A stretch of DNA of 29,902 nucleotides from CAYLQA01 sp964385695 (GTDB lineage Bacteria; Desulfobacterota; Desulfobulbia; Desulfobulbales; Desulfurivibrionaceae). The position numbers were made by a program, and so were the translations under genes. The stretch lies in NCBI GenBank assembly GCA_964385695.1, contig CAYLQA010000042.1, forward strand, positions 1 to 29,902. The letters run 5' to 3'. This document shows positions 22,128 to 29,805 of this stretch, piece after piece. The notes under the pieces are model-generated. The model was not told the origin of the DNA. It ran no database searches and saw only the letters and a program-made list of their open reading frames with translations. The number at the start of each line of letters is the position of its first letter. Within the stretch, counting starts at the first letter, position 1.

Positions 22128-23351
22128 ATGAATCTGTTCAAGCTTGCCATAAAAAACATTATCCGCGCTCGGCAACGCAGCTGGGTGACCATGGGGGCCA
22201 TGGCCTTTGCCGGGGCAATCATGATTTTTTACGCCAGCCTGCTCGAGGGATGGCTCCTGGCCATGGAGAAAAATGCCGTGGCCATGGAAATGGGCGAGGT
22301 GCAGATCCATGCCCCTGATTTTCGTGACAATCCAGATCTCTATATAAAAATAGAAAATCCTCAGCAGGTGCTGGCGGGTTTAGAAAAGCGCGGCCTGGTT
22401 GCCGCTCCGCGCCTTCTGGGAGGCGGACTTGCCGCTGCCGGGCAAAACTCTGCCGGGGTGCAGATTCGGGGGCTCGATCTCAGTCGCGAGCAAGAGGTGA
22501 CCTCTCTTTATAAGCATATTCTGCATGGGCAATGGCTGAGTCCGGATATCCCGGCAGGCGTGGTGGTGGGCAGAAAGCTTGCCCGCATCCTGGATGTTGA
22601 GGTGGGGGATGAACTGGTCCTGGTTGGCCAGGCAGCGGACGGCTCTCTGGCCAATGAGTTGTATAGCGTTCAAGGGATTTTAAAATCCGTGGGTGAGGGG
22701 ATTGATCGTGGCGGGCTCTTTATGGGGCAGGCCTCTTTTAGGGATTTTTTTGCTCTGCCTGCCGGGGTGCATGAGATTGTGGCTCGTAGAACAGATAACG
22801 AGCAGGATCTTGGCCTGATTGTAGATGCTTTGGCCGACAACTTGCCCCGTCTTGAAGTTCTAAGCTGGCGGCAACTGCAGCCCACCCTGGCGAGGTTGCT
22901 GGACCTTTCCGATGTTTCCCTGATGATCTTGCTCCTCATCACTTACACGGCCGTGGGTATCCTCACCCTGAACGCCATGCTCATGAGCGTGTTCGAGCGC
23001 ATCCCTGAATTTGGGGTGATGAAGGCCATTGGTTTTTCAGGCGTCCGCCTTTTTGGCCTTATCCTGATTGAGACACTGATCCAGGTGACCATGGCCGTGG
23101 CTTTGGCCCTGGCTCTTGGCTTGCCGATCTCCTATTATTTTAGTGTTACTCCCATTGATTTTTCTCACCTGCTTACCTCCTCATCCTCCATTGCCGGCAT
23201 CGCTTTTGAGCCGCAGTGGTATTGCAGGGTAACGGAGAACTCCGTGCTCATGCCCAGTATTTTTTTGTATGTGGTGGCAAGTCTGGCCATACTTTACCCG
23301 GCTCTCAAGGCGGCATTGATTCGCCCTGTGGCCGCAATCCATCATCGCTAG
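22128..23351 (+). CDS. FtsX/LolE-type ABC transporter permease (first of pair)
   Basis: About 407 residues. One N-terminal TM helix follows the basic MNLFKLAIKNIIRARQRSWVT. A large periplasmic MacB_PCD-like domain spans about 45-270. Three C-terminal TM helices include the FtsX-family segment MLMSVFERIPEFGVMKAIGFS, the cytoplasmic loop that contacts the ATPase. This is the topology of LolC/LolE and MacB. ATG 22128 has GGGGGAAGG eight bases upstream; the frame extends back into the A-rich inverted repeat but that part is unlikely to be translated. Eleven bases separate it from the second permease. Together with the LolD-like ATPase it should form a mechanotransmission-type transporter that extracts or pushes cargo at the inner membrane rather than translocating it through a pore. 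Confidence 0.9.
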   Translation: MNLFKLAIKNIIRARQRSWVTMGAMAFAGAIMIFYASLLEGWLLAMEKNAVAMEMGEVQIHAPDFRDNPDLYIKIENPQQVLAGLEKRGLVAAPRLLGGGLAAAGQNSAGVQIRGLDLSREQEVTSLYKHILHGQWLSPDIPAGVVVGRKLARILDVEVGDELVLVGQAADGSLANELYSVQGILKSVGEGIDRGGLFMGQASFRDFFALPAGVHEIVARRTDNEQDLGLIVDALADNLPRLEVLSWRQLQPTLARLLDLSDVSLMILLLITYTAVGILTLNAMLMSVFERIPEFGVMKAIGFSGVRLFGLILIETLIQVTMAVALALALGLPISYYFSVTPIDFSHLLTSSSSIAGIAFEPQWYCRVTENSVLMPSIFLYVVASLAILYPALKAALIRPVAAIHHR

Positions 23352-23362
23352 GAGGGAAGGCA

Positions 23363-24604
23363 ATGCAGCTGGTAACCATGGCCTTCCGTACATTGGGCCG
23401 CAATAAAAGGCGCACCCTGATCACCTCTTTTTCCGTGGGCTTTGGGGTGCTTTTGTCCGTGACCTTCACCGGCTCAGGCGATTATTCCTATACCAACATG
23501 ATTGAGACTTCGGTGGTCATGGGCAAGGGGCATATCACCATTGAGCCCGCGGGCTATAATGATCGGCCCAATTTGGCGCGCCACATATTGGCCGCTCCGG
23601 AGTTGCGGGATAAAGTTTTGTCGGAAAAGGGGGTGGAGGCAGCCCACATTCGTATCATGGGCCAGGGCATGTTTGCCACCGGCTCTAAAAGTGTGGGCGC
23701 AATGTTTTTGGCCATTGATCCGGCACGAGAGACTGCGGAGCATAACTTCTTCTTGCGTTCAATTGTTGAAGGCGAACTTTTTTCTGCCGGGAAAAATCGG
23801 GGGGTGCTCATCGGGGCCAAGATGGCGGAAAAGCTTAAGCTGCGCTTGGGTAAAAAGATGGTGCTCACGGTGACCGACAAGAACGGGGACCTGGCCAGCG
23901 AACTGGTTCGGGTGCGGGGGATTTTTAAAACCGGCGATAGCGGGGCGGACAGTAGCATTGTCATCCTGCCCCTGGCGCTGATGCGCCAGACCCTGCGGTA
24001 TGAAGAAAGCGGCGCAACTCTTATTGCTGTTTATTTGGCTGACCAACGGAAAGTGGCCTCAGTGCGGAACAATTTGTTCAAGGCTCTGGCCGATATAAAA
24101 AACCTTGAAATTTTGCCGTGGCAAAAGACCCAGGCAGACCTCTCCGGCCTGATCGCCGTTGATCGGCTTTTTAATTATCTCATGCAATTTTTAGTGGGCC
24201 TGGTTATTGCCGCCGGGGTGATGAATACCATGCTCATGAGCGTACTCGAACGCAAACGGGAATTCGGTATCATGATGGCCGTGGGCATGAACCCCAGCCA
24301 GGTGGTGCGCATGGTCATGGTGGAATCATTTTGGCTGGGGCTTATGGGCCTGCTCTTGGGAGTACTTATCACCACGCCCTGGTTTTTGTATATGAGCCAG
24401 ACCGGCATTGATTTTAGCTCAATGATCGGGGAGGACTACAACGCCGGCGGGGTCTTGGTTGACCCGGTGATGAAGTTCCGGCTCTATAAGGAGAGTGGTA
24501 TGGCCATTATGGTCGGGGTCTTCGGCCTGACCATTTTGGCCGGTATTTATCCGGCATACAGAGCCGGGCGAATCCCGCCGGTTGAGAGTATTAAAGAAAT
24601 ATAG
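23363..24604 (+). CDS. FtsX/LolC-type ABC transporter permease (second of pair)
   Basis: About 413 residues with the same topology as its neighbour: N-terminal TM after MQLVTMAFRTLGRNKRRT, periplasmic domain (45-280), three C-terminal TM helices, and the coupling segment MNTMLMSVLERKREFGIMMAVGM. The two permeases are diverged paralogues and probably form a heterodimer as LolC and LolE do. The ATG has GGAGGG (23351-23356) six bases upstream; this Shine-Dalgarno shares its first base with the stop codon of the preceding gene, so the pair is tightly coupled. A palindromic repeat (24610-24711) and a fresh Shine-Dalgarno separate it from the ATPase gene. Confidence 0.9.
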   Translation: MQLVTMAFRTLGRNKRRTLITSFSVGFGVLLSVTFTGSGDYSYTNMIETSVVMGKGHITIEPAGYNDRPNLARHILAAPELRDKVLSEKGVEAAHIRIMGQGMFATGSKSVGAMFLAIDPARETAEHNFFLRSIVEGELFSAGKNRGVLIGAKMAEKLKLRLGKKMVLTVTDKNGDLASELVRVRGIFKTGDSGADSSIVILPLALMRQTLRYEESGATLIAVYLADQRKVASVRNNLFKALADIKNLEILPWQKTQADLSGLIAVDRLFNYLMQFLVGLVIAAGVMNTMLMSVLERKREFGIMMAVGMNPSQVVRMVMVESFWLGLMGLLLGVLITTPWFLYMSQTGIDFSSMIGEDYNAGGVLVDPVMKFRLYKESGMAIMVGVFGLTILAGIYPAYRAGRIPPVESIKEI

Positions 24605-24609
24605 TGCCG

Positions 24610-24711
24610 GGCGGAACGATTTTACCGAATCTGCTTTGTTATCGACTGTTTCGCGTGGAGGGCCACAGCGCAACAGTCTCTGCCGCGCATCTTCGGCAAA
24701 CTCGCTCCGCC
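24610..24711. repeat. Imperfect palindromic intergenic element, copy 2
   Basis: Ends GGCGGAACGATTTTACCGAA (24610) and the inverted counterpart ending at 24711 match at about 20 of 25 positions. Interior blocks TCTGCTTTGTTATCG and TCTCTGCCGCGCATCTTCGG correspond to those of copy 1 at 21090-21207. It lies between the second permease and the ATPase, inside the transport cassette. Confidence 0.75.
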
Positions 24712-24763
24712 ATAGCTGTTAGAGAAATTGGGTAAGCTGATTTTTTTAGAAAAAGGAATTGTG

Positions 24764-25459
24764 ATGCAACAGGCAATCGTGCAACTCAACCATGTCAACA
24801 AGATCTACCAGCAGGGCCATGTTGCAGTCAGGGCGGTGGCTGATTTATCCCTTGCCATCTCCTCTGGTGAGTTCACCGTGCTTTGCGGCCCTTCCGGATC
24901 GGGTAAGACCACCATTCTCAATATGATCGGCGCCTTGGATATTCCTACCTCCGGCGAGGTGTTGCTTGAAGGATGCAACCTGGCTACGCTCGGGCGGCAG
25001 GAGCTTTCCCGCTTGCGTCGCGACAGGTTGGGTTTTGTCTTCCAGGCCTATAACCTGGTGCCGGTGCTCACCGCCTATGAGAATGCCGAATTTGTTCTGG
25101 CCTTACAGAATGTGCCTGAAAAAGAGCGCAAAGAAAGGGTGATGCGTGTCTTGGCAGAGGTAGGCATGGCGGATTTGGCCAAGCGCCGACCGGATGAACT
25201 TTCCGGCGGCCAGCAGCAGCGTATTGCCATTGCCCGGGCCGTGGTCTCCGAACCTGCCATTGTTTTGGCTGATGAGCCAACGGCCAATGTGGATACGCAT
25301 ACGGCCGAATCCATCCTCGACCTTATGGAGACCCTGAATCGGGAAAAGGGGGTGACCTTTCTTTTTTCCACCCATGACCAGCGGGTCATGGACCGGGCTC
25401 GGCGTCTGGTTCTTTTACAGGATGGCAGGCTGAGTCATGATGAGGTGCATGGCTCATGA
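24764..25459 (+). CDS. LolD/MacB-type ABC transporter ATPase
   Basis: About 231 residues, a complete nucleotide-binding domain: Walker A GPSGSGKTT (42-50), Q-loop FVFQAYNL, signature LSGGQQQR, Walker B IVLADEPTAN and the switch His in STHD. The sequence is of the LolD/FtsE/MacB class, matching the two FtsX-type permeases. It powers the transporter from the cytoplasmic face. ATG 24764 is preferred to the upstream TTG 24728: AGGA lies seven bases before it and the family homology begins at once. The stop overlaps the start of the beta-barrel gene (ATGA, 25456-25459), indicating translational coupling and supporting one functional unit. Confidence 0.93.
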   Translation: MQQAIVQLNHVNKIYQQGHVAVRAVADLSLAISSGEFTVLCGPSGSGKTTILNMIGALDIPTSGEVLLEGCNLATLGRQELSRLRRDRLGFVFQAYNLVPVLTAYENAEFVLALQNVPEKERKERVMRVLAEVGMADLAKRRPDELSGGQQQRIAIARAVVSEPAIVLADEPTANVDTHTAESILDLMETLNREKGVTFLFSTHDQRVMDRARRLVLLQDGRLSHDEVHGS

Positions 25460-26685
25460 GTGTCGTGTTGCTTGTGGTTTTTTTGCTCTGTGCCCTTCCG
25501 GCGCACGCCTTTTATGAGGCGGCAAGCGACACTGCCGGTATCAGCCTGCGTGGTTTTACCGATCTTGCGGCATCCATTACGAAAAACCCCACTGGAAATA
25601 GTTTGTATGACGAGCGTATCGCTGAACTTTGGAGTGGTGATTTTAGGCTTTTGGCCGATGGCCGGCAGGGGGAGAGTCTGCGCTATGAGGCCAATGTTTT
25701 ACAGACCGTGCAGTCCGCTGCAAACACCGTGGTCAGCGCCACCCGGGCAAGCCAACAGACCGTGGAGCGCAGTGGTAATCTTTCCTGGCTCCAGCATGAG
25801 AGCCCGAACAGCCAGGCTCGCCTGAGCCTGGATACCTTTAATGTTCGCTACGGCAATCAGGATCAGGAGCTGATCATCGGTCGGCAGCCGGTAAGCCTTG
25901 CCACTACCTTTTATTTCAGCCCCAATGACTTTTTCGCCCCCTTTGCGGCCCAAACTTTTTACAGGGTGTACAAGCCCGGGGTGGATGGTTTGCGTTATGA
26001 AAAAAGACTGGGCAATCTGAGCCAGCTGACCATACTCGGGGTGCTGGGCTATCGCGCGGATGCAGGCACTGGCAACGGTTGGAGCATGAGTCCGGATTGG
26101 AGCCGCGGTTCGCTATTGCTCCGTTATTCCTTTGTTTATGAAGATTTCGAGTGGTCTTTTTTGGGCGGCTCGGTTCGCAATGAGCGTATCACAGGAGGAG
26201 CGGTCAGCGGTGAGTTATTTGATTGGTTGGGCCTGAGGGCGGAGATGCATTATGCTGCCCCGGAAACCAGTGGCGGGTCAAGCTCCATTGAGGCAAGCCT
26301 GGGGCTGGAGCACCGATTTGCCTCAAGCCTTAACATCCAGTTTGAACAATTTTACCATGGCAAGGGAGCTGCCACCTCTGAAGCAGCGGAGGCTGCGATC
26401 GTTGCCGGTGAAACAGCGGGCGGCTACCTGGGGCGGGATTATACGGCGTTAGGTGCTAGCTACGAATTTACTCCGCTTTTTACAGGGCAATGTACCTTTC
26501 TCAAAAACTGGAGCGATCATTCCCAGCTTTTCACGGCCCAGGGAATTTACTCCACCTCTGATGAATCCGAACTTGCCGTCACCATATCCATGCCCATGGG
26601 CGCAGGCCCCCACGCCGGCACAGTCAACTCCGAATTCGGCAGCCTGCCAGCAGGGGTAGGCGTTGAATTCCGCCTTTACTTTTGA
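25456..26685 (+). CDS. Outer-membrane beta-barrel protein linked to the ABC cassette
   Basis: A 409-residue protein with a cleavable signal peptide (MSVVLLVVFLLCALPAHA, then FYEAA). The rest alternates short amphipathic strands with polar turns, as in outer-membrane barrels (e.g. LRLSLDTFNVRYGNQDQELIIGRQPV, SLLLRYSFVYEDFEWSFLGG). It ends GVEFRLYF with a C-terminal Phe, the usual signal for BAM-dependent insertion. I do not recognise a named family; it resembles porin-like or DUF1302-type proteins of Desulfobacterota. Its start overlaps the ATPase stop by four bases, so it belongs to the LolA-like/permease/ATPase operon and may be the outer-membrane end or the client of that pathway. The 3' end abuts a decayed GGDEF fragment. 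Confidence 0.75.
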   Translation: MSVVLLVVFLLCALPAHAFYEAASDTAGISLRGFTDLAASITKNPTGNSLYDERIAELWSGDFRLLADGRQGESLRYEANVLQTVQSAANTVVSATRASQQTVERSGNLSWLQHESPNSQARLSLDTFNVRYGNQDQELIIGRQPVSLATTFYFSPNDFFAPFAAQTFYRVYKPGVDGLRYEKRLGNLSQLTILGVLGYRADAGTGNGWSMSPDWSRGSLLLRYSFVYEDFEWSFLGGSVRNERITGGAVSGELFDWLGLRAEMHYAAPETSGGSSSIEASLGLEHRFASSLNIQFEQFYHGKGAATSEAAEAAIVAGETAGGYLGRDYTALGASYEFTPLFTGQCTFLKNWSDHSQLFTAQGIYSTSDESELAVTISMPMGAGPHAGTVNSEFGSLPAGVGVEFRLYF

Positions 26686-27101
26686 GCCTGACCAAACTAT
26701 ACAACCACCGTTACATCATTGAGCGACTGCAACGGCAGAAAGAAACAGGCGCAATAAGTATGAGACCAGCCTGTTTCGATATTGATTTCTTCAAAAAGCT
26801 CAATGACAACTACGGCCACCAGTTTGGCGATAAGGTATTGGTGGAGATTGCCAAGGTCACCAAAGAGACACTTCGTACCGTTGATTTGATCGGTCGTTAC
26901 AATGGGGAAGAATTTCTTGTTATTCTGCCTGCCACCCCTCTTGGAGGGGGAGTTATCAGTTCAGGCCGTATTGCCGAAGCAATTCGTAATATCAAATGGG
27001 AGCATGACGATCTTACCGTCACCATCAGCGGAGGATTGGTAAGCTGGCAGGATGAAGATGCCAAGGAGAACGGCAGAAATCGGATTGAACATCTTGGCTA
27101 A
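26682..27101 (+). pseudogene. Decayed diguanylate cyclase (GGDEF) fragment
   Basis: A 139-residue frame covers only a GGDEF domain. It begins exactly at the conserved S-L-T-K-L-Y-N-H-R segment, with the preceding conserved Asp replaced by the codon at the porin stop. No sensor or signal sequence is attached, and the only possible start (TTG 26682) lacks a Shine-Dalgarno. FDIDFFKKLND and YGHQFGD are kept. The active-site motif reads NGEEF instead of GGEEF. Near the end the usual A-D-x-A-L-Y segment is missing: VSWQDED runs straight into AKENGRNRI, indicating an internal in-frame deletion near 27055. A short protein from ATG 26760 is conceivable but would lack the N-terminal domain part. Inactive remnant is the best reading. 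Confidence 0.75.
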
Positions 27102-27142
27102 GGTGACTTGTGAATGCGAATGTGTCTAAAGATGTTGGGGGA

Positions 27143-27508
27143 TCAGCCGCCGGCCCGTTTCGCTGAGTAGCCCAGTTTTTTCAGCTCTATAACCAGGGAG
27201 TCTCGATGATCGCCCTGGATCTCGATGACCCCGTTTTTGATCGCCCCGCCGGAACCGCATTTTTGCTTGAGCTTTTTGGCCAGTTTTTTGAGGTTCTCCG
27301 CTGGCAAAGCAAGCCCTGTGATGAGGGTTACCCCCTTGCCTTTGCGTCCCTTGGTCTGTTTGCTTACCCGGACTATACCGTCACCGGGATCAGGAGCATT
27401 TGCCTTCTTGCAGGTGCATCCAGCAATGGGCTTCTTGCAGCCAGGGCACATCTTGCCCGTTTCTGTGGAGTAAACCAAGCCTGAACCGGCTGACTTTGGT
27501 GGGGCCAT
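27143..27508 (-). CDS. yciH: SUI1/eIF1-like translation factor (YciH family)
   Basis: A 121-residue protein. The C-terminal SUI1 domain (about 45-120) has the conserved QTKGRKGKGVTLITGL, LKKLAKKLKQKCGSGGAIKNGVIEIQGD and LKKLGYSAKRAGG. The N-terminal part carries four cysteines (CPGCKKPIAGCTC) that may bind zinc, a common extension in bacterial YciH proteins. YciH influences start-codon fidelity during translation initiation in E. coli. The length is typical. It lies eight bases downstream of a small zinc-ribbon-like gene on the same strand and probably shares its transcript. It converges with the GGDEF remnant. Confidence 0.92.
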   Translation of the reverse strand: MAPPKSAGSGLVYSTETGKMCPGCKKPIAGCTCKKANAPDPGDGIVRVSKQTKGRKGKGVTLITGLALPAENLKKLAKKLKQKCGSGGAIKNGVIEIQGDHRDSLVIELKKLGYSAKRAGG

Positions 27509-27516
27509 GAAACTGC

Positions 27517-27738
27517 TTAGAGGGATTGTTGCTGCGTGGATTCTGTTGCCTGTGTTTCAACCGCCTCGGCATGAACTACACAACGCGCACAGACTTGCTC
27601 TGCATTGTCTTCTTTGCCGATGAGCTTCCATCTGCCATCAAAAATCAAATCGCCATTTGCCTTGCGGCACTCTTCGCAAACCCAGATTTCTTCCTGCTGC
27701 CCTTTCGCGCCTGCTACCTTGTACTGATACATCTTCAT
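27517..27738 (-). CDS. Small zinc-ribbon-like protein
   Basis: A 73-residue protein starting MKMYQYKVAGAKGQQEE. Two Cys pairs, WVCEECRK and VCARC, about 30 residues apart, suggest a rubredoxin- or ribbon-type zinc site. The C-terminus is acidic and Gln-rich and probably disordered. The frame is open to 27828, but the upstream 30 residues look non-coding in composition and ATG 27738 or 27732 fits the folded part better; the Shine-Dalgarno is weak. It precedes yciH by eight bases. I do not recognise a named family. Confidence 0.65.
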   Translation of the reverse strand: MKMYQYKVAGAKGQQEEIWVCEECRKANGDLIFDGRWKLIGKEDNAEQVCARCVVHAEAVETQATESTQQQSL

Positions 27739-28108
27739 TGTCTTGCCAACCCTGATAAAAATTAAAATCGGTCTGTTTTTTACTGCATGGCGGGCAAAGA
27801 GGCAAGGTGGTTTCTTGTCGCAGGCCATAAAATAGCTGCTTTGTGCTAAATGCTACGTGTTTTTTAGGTGTTATTACGAGGTATCCTGACCGTTCTTTGT
27901 TGTCTGCTGGATTTGCTTTAGCGGCCACAGTCAATTGTCTTGCATATGGTTGCTGGCAACATTTTGGGATCTACAATACCGCCTTGACAATACATGAAGC
28001 AAAGTCATAGGGTTTAATAGAGGGCAGTATTGACTTCTTAATATCATTATCCAATTTTCGGCGAGACGAGACGATTTTTTGTTCAAACTCCAAAACGGGA
28101 GGTGCACT
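27739..28108. other. Non-coding stretch between yciH operon and lipoprotein gene
   Basis: About 370 bases without a convincing gene. It must hold divergent promoters. TTGACA at 27984-27989 is a perfect -35 hexamer, but the best -10 after 18 bases is the poor TAGGGT. An inverted pair, CAATACCGCC (27974-27983) and GGCAGTATTG (28023-28032), matches at 9 of 10 positions and flanks this candidate. The plus-strand lipoprotein has its GGGAGG at 28097-28102. Confidence 0.5.
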
Positions 28109-28492
28109 ATGAAAAAATCATTACTTCTTATTTCTGCGGTCTTGATGATGTTGACACCCATGTTTTTGAACGGTTGTGCCCAAAAAACAGCGCAATTAGA
28201 AGGCGCCGACTACTACACCGCCGTACCCAAGGTGCAGCATGAGCGGCGCTACCCGCATGGCCATATGATGCAGCCTGCGCTTGGCGAAGAGCAGAACTGT
28301 GAGTTCAATCAGGCAACCGAGACCTATTTCTGCCAGTATGATTGGTCTGGGTATACTGCTGTGCCTAAGGCAAAGCATGAGCGGCGTTACCCGCATGGGC
28401 ATATGATGCAGCCTGCGCCTGGTGAGGAAGAGAACTGTGAGTTCAACCAGGCCACCGAGACCTATTTTTGCCAGTTTGACTGGTTTGAATAG
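28109..28492 (+). CDS. Small lipoprotein with two 46-residue repeats
   Basis: A 127-residue protein. The signal peptide MKKSLLLISAVLMMLTPMFLNGC has a lipobox L-N-G-C with Cys23, so it should be membrane anchored. The mature part is almost entirely two tandem repeats of 46 residues (about 34-79 and 80-125), each with Y-T-A-V-P-K, HERRYPHGHMMQPA, GEE, then CEFNQATETYFCQ. About 39 of 44 aligned residues agree; most DNA changes are silent. Each repeat has two Cys and several His/Met, possibly for a disulfide or metal (copper-like) binding. GGGAGG lies six bases before the ATG. A terminator follows the stop. I do not recognise a named family. Confidence 0.82.
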   Translation: MKKSLLLISAVLMMLTPMFLNGCAQKTAQLEGADYYTAVPKVQHERRYPHGHMMQPALGEEQNCEFNQATETYFCQYDWSGYTAVPKAKHERRYPHGHMMQPAPGEEENCEFNQATETYFCQFDWFE

Positions 28493-28526
28493 GCTCGATT
28501 CCTAAGATTGTTCCATGCAATACTCG

Positions 28527-28564
28527 GCCCCTGATCGATGCTGTGTCGGACAGGGGCTTTTCTT
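28527..28564 (+). terminator. Rho-independent terminator after the lipoprotein
   Basis: GCCCCTG (28527-28533) pairs with CAGGGGC (28551-28557), with an inner CGA/TCG pairing, followed by TTTTCTT. Confidence 0.8.
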
Positions 28565-28591
28565 ATGCTGAGCATGCAGGCCTTTTAAAGA

Positions 28592-29221
28592 TTAAAGGAG
28601 GCAGGCTTGGCTGAGCAGCGTCTCAAGACAGGCGGCAAGGGCAGTGTAAAATGGGTGTTTGCTGCCTTGGCGGATTTTTTGGCAGAAGGTGGGAGCCCAT
28701 TGGCCTGGAAAGCGGCTTAGAAAATCGCTTCGAGCCTCTTGTAAGGCGATAGCCTCTTCTTTGTTTCCTTGGTCAAGGTCCTCTGCGATCTGCAGAGAAA
28801 GATAATGCAAAAATTCCAATTCAATGGCGATGTGATCGGCAGGCTCCTTTATCTCCTCATCCAGGGCAAGTCCTGCATCCTGATAGCACTGCATGGTGGC
28901 AACCGTTGACTTGCCCATGACCGTGGCCTCTTTTTCAAGATAAACCGAGCCATAGGGGGGAGCAACCGTACCGAAGGGGCCTATGAAGAGGCGGGCATAT
29001 TCCACTGCCAGTTCTTCTTCCGAGGCTGCTTTGAGCGCAGTGAGCATTTGCTCCGCATAAGGTGCCGCCGAAGGGCATATTTCACCGAGCAGGTAAAAAA
29101 GAGTTTCACAGAGTTTTTCTTCAAGGAACAACTTTTTTTCCGGCTCATAAAAGCAGGCGGCTAGGAGCCGATAGCAGCCGGCATATTGCTGTTCTCTGTT
29201 TATATTCTCATTGTCATTCAA
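28592..29221 (-). CDS. torD: TorD/DmsD-family molybdoenzyme chaperone
   Basis: About 209 residues, all helical. The family motif E-P-x-D-H-x3-E-L-x-F-L is present as EPADHIAIELEFLHYL, with the upstream YARLFIGPFGTVAPPYGSVYLE also typical. TorD-type chaperones bind the Tat signal peptide and folding apo-enzyme of molybdopterin oxidoreductases in the cytoplasm. The frame continues to ATG 29285-29287, but those extra 22 codons overlap a strong terminator (29251-29281) of the preceding gene. TTG 29221 is therefore preferred; no strong Shine-Dalgarno exists for either. Its presumed client, the molybdoenzyme gene immediately upstream, survives only as a deletion scar, so TorD must serve an enzyme encoded elsewhere or be on its way to loss. 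Confidence 0.85.
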   Translation of the reverse strand: MNDNENINREQQYAGCYRLLAACFYEPEKKLFLEEKLCETLFYLLGEICPSAAPYAEQMLTALKAASEEELAVEYARLFIGPFGTVAPPYGSVYLEKEATVMGKSTVATMQCYQDAGLALDEEIKEPADHIAIELEFLHYLSLQIAEDLDQGNKEEAIALQEARSDFLSRFPGQWAPTFCQKIRQGSKHPFYTALAACLETLLSQACLL

Positions 29222-29250
29222 TGCAACAGCACCCAGGTTGATAGAGTAAT

Positions 29251-29281
29251 AAAAAACGGGCCGCACCCCATGTGCAGCCCG
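29251..29281 (-). terminator. Rho-independent terminator after the psr remnant
   Basis: On the minus strand CGGGC-x-GCAC pairs with GTGC-x-GCCCG (one internal mismatch), followed by a run of six T. It ends the transcript of the psrA-psrB remnant. Confidence 0.75.
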
Positions 29282-29303
29282 GATCATATCTCAGTTTGAT
29301 TAC

Positions 29304-29658
29304 TTACGCTCTATTATACTTGCGGATGTAATAGACGTTGGGGTTGGTGCCTTCCTCCGGTTTTAGAACCCGTTCCTTATACTTTTTCAGGAGCCTGGCC
29401 GGAGCGCTTTTTCTATCGTTGATATCACCGAAGATTCTTGCCTTGGACTTTTGTCGCCCTGCCATCCTGAACAAAGATTTCCACCGGGCACCATGTAGTG
29501 CAACCCTGACAAGTGGAAGGCATCCACTGGCCGGAACGCTCGCCGATGATGTGTTTGTTTGCCTCTTTGGCAAAGGCGTGCAAAACCGGATTTACGATGG
29601 TCGCAGCCGCCCCAGTGACAGCGCTGATTTTGAGAAAGTCCCTGCGTTTGATCTTCAT
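29304..29658 (-). pseudogene. psrA-psrB deletion remnant (molybdopterin oxidoreductase N-terminus fused to Fe-S subunit C-terminus)
   Basis: The 5' part (29658 to about 29450) encodes a Tat signal MKIKRRDFLKISAVTGAAA followed by the cysteine motif STCQGCTTWCPVEIFVQDGRATKVQG, the start of a PsrA/PhsA-type catalytic subunit. It then stops in frame after a few codons (KNLR, then TGA). The 3' part, in a different frame, encodes ARIFGDINDRKSAPARLLKK and KPEEGTNPNVYYIRKY, the typical C-terminus of the PsrB/DmsB-type ferredoxin subunit. The join lies near 29445-29455. The structure is explained by one deletion removing most of psrA and psrB, out of frame. GGAGG precedes the ATG, so the leader is still expressible. 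The TorD gene downstream supports the origin. Confidence 0.82.
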
Positions 29659-29775
29659 GCATCCCTCCTCTCTGGATATGTTTATCGGCAGCACGTAGTG
29701 GGCTGCCTCGCAAAAAACAGATTTGGAAAATTGCAAAAAAAAAAGATGAGTCTCCTAAAAAAAGAGCACTTTATC

Positions 29776-29805
29776 AGTTTAGGCACAAGGTTTGATAAGA
29801 GTCAA
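29776..29805 (-). promoter_or_regulatory. Candidate promoter of the former psr operon
   Basis: On the minus strand TTGACT (29800-29805) and TAAACT (29776-29781) are separated by 18 bases, about 118 bases upstream of the remnant's ATG. Matches are 5 of 6 and 4 of 6. The surrounding 244 bases hold A/T-rich runs and no other feature I can support. Confidence 0.4.
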
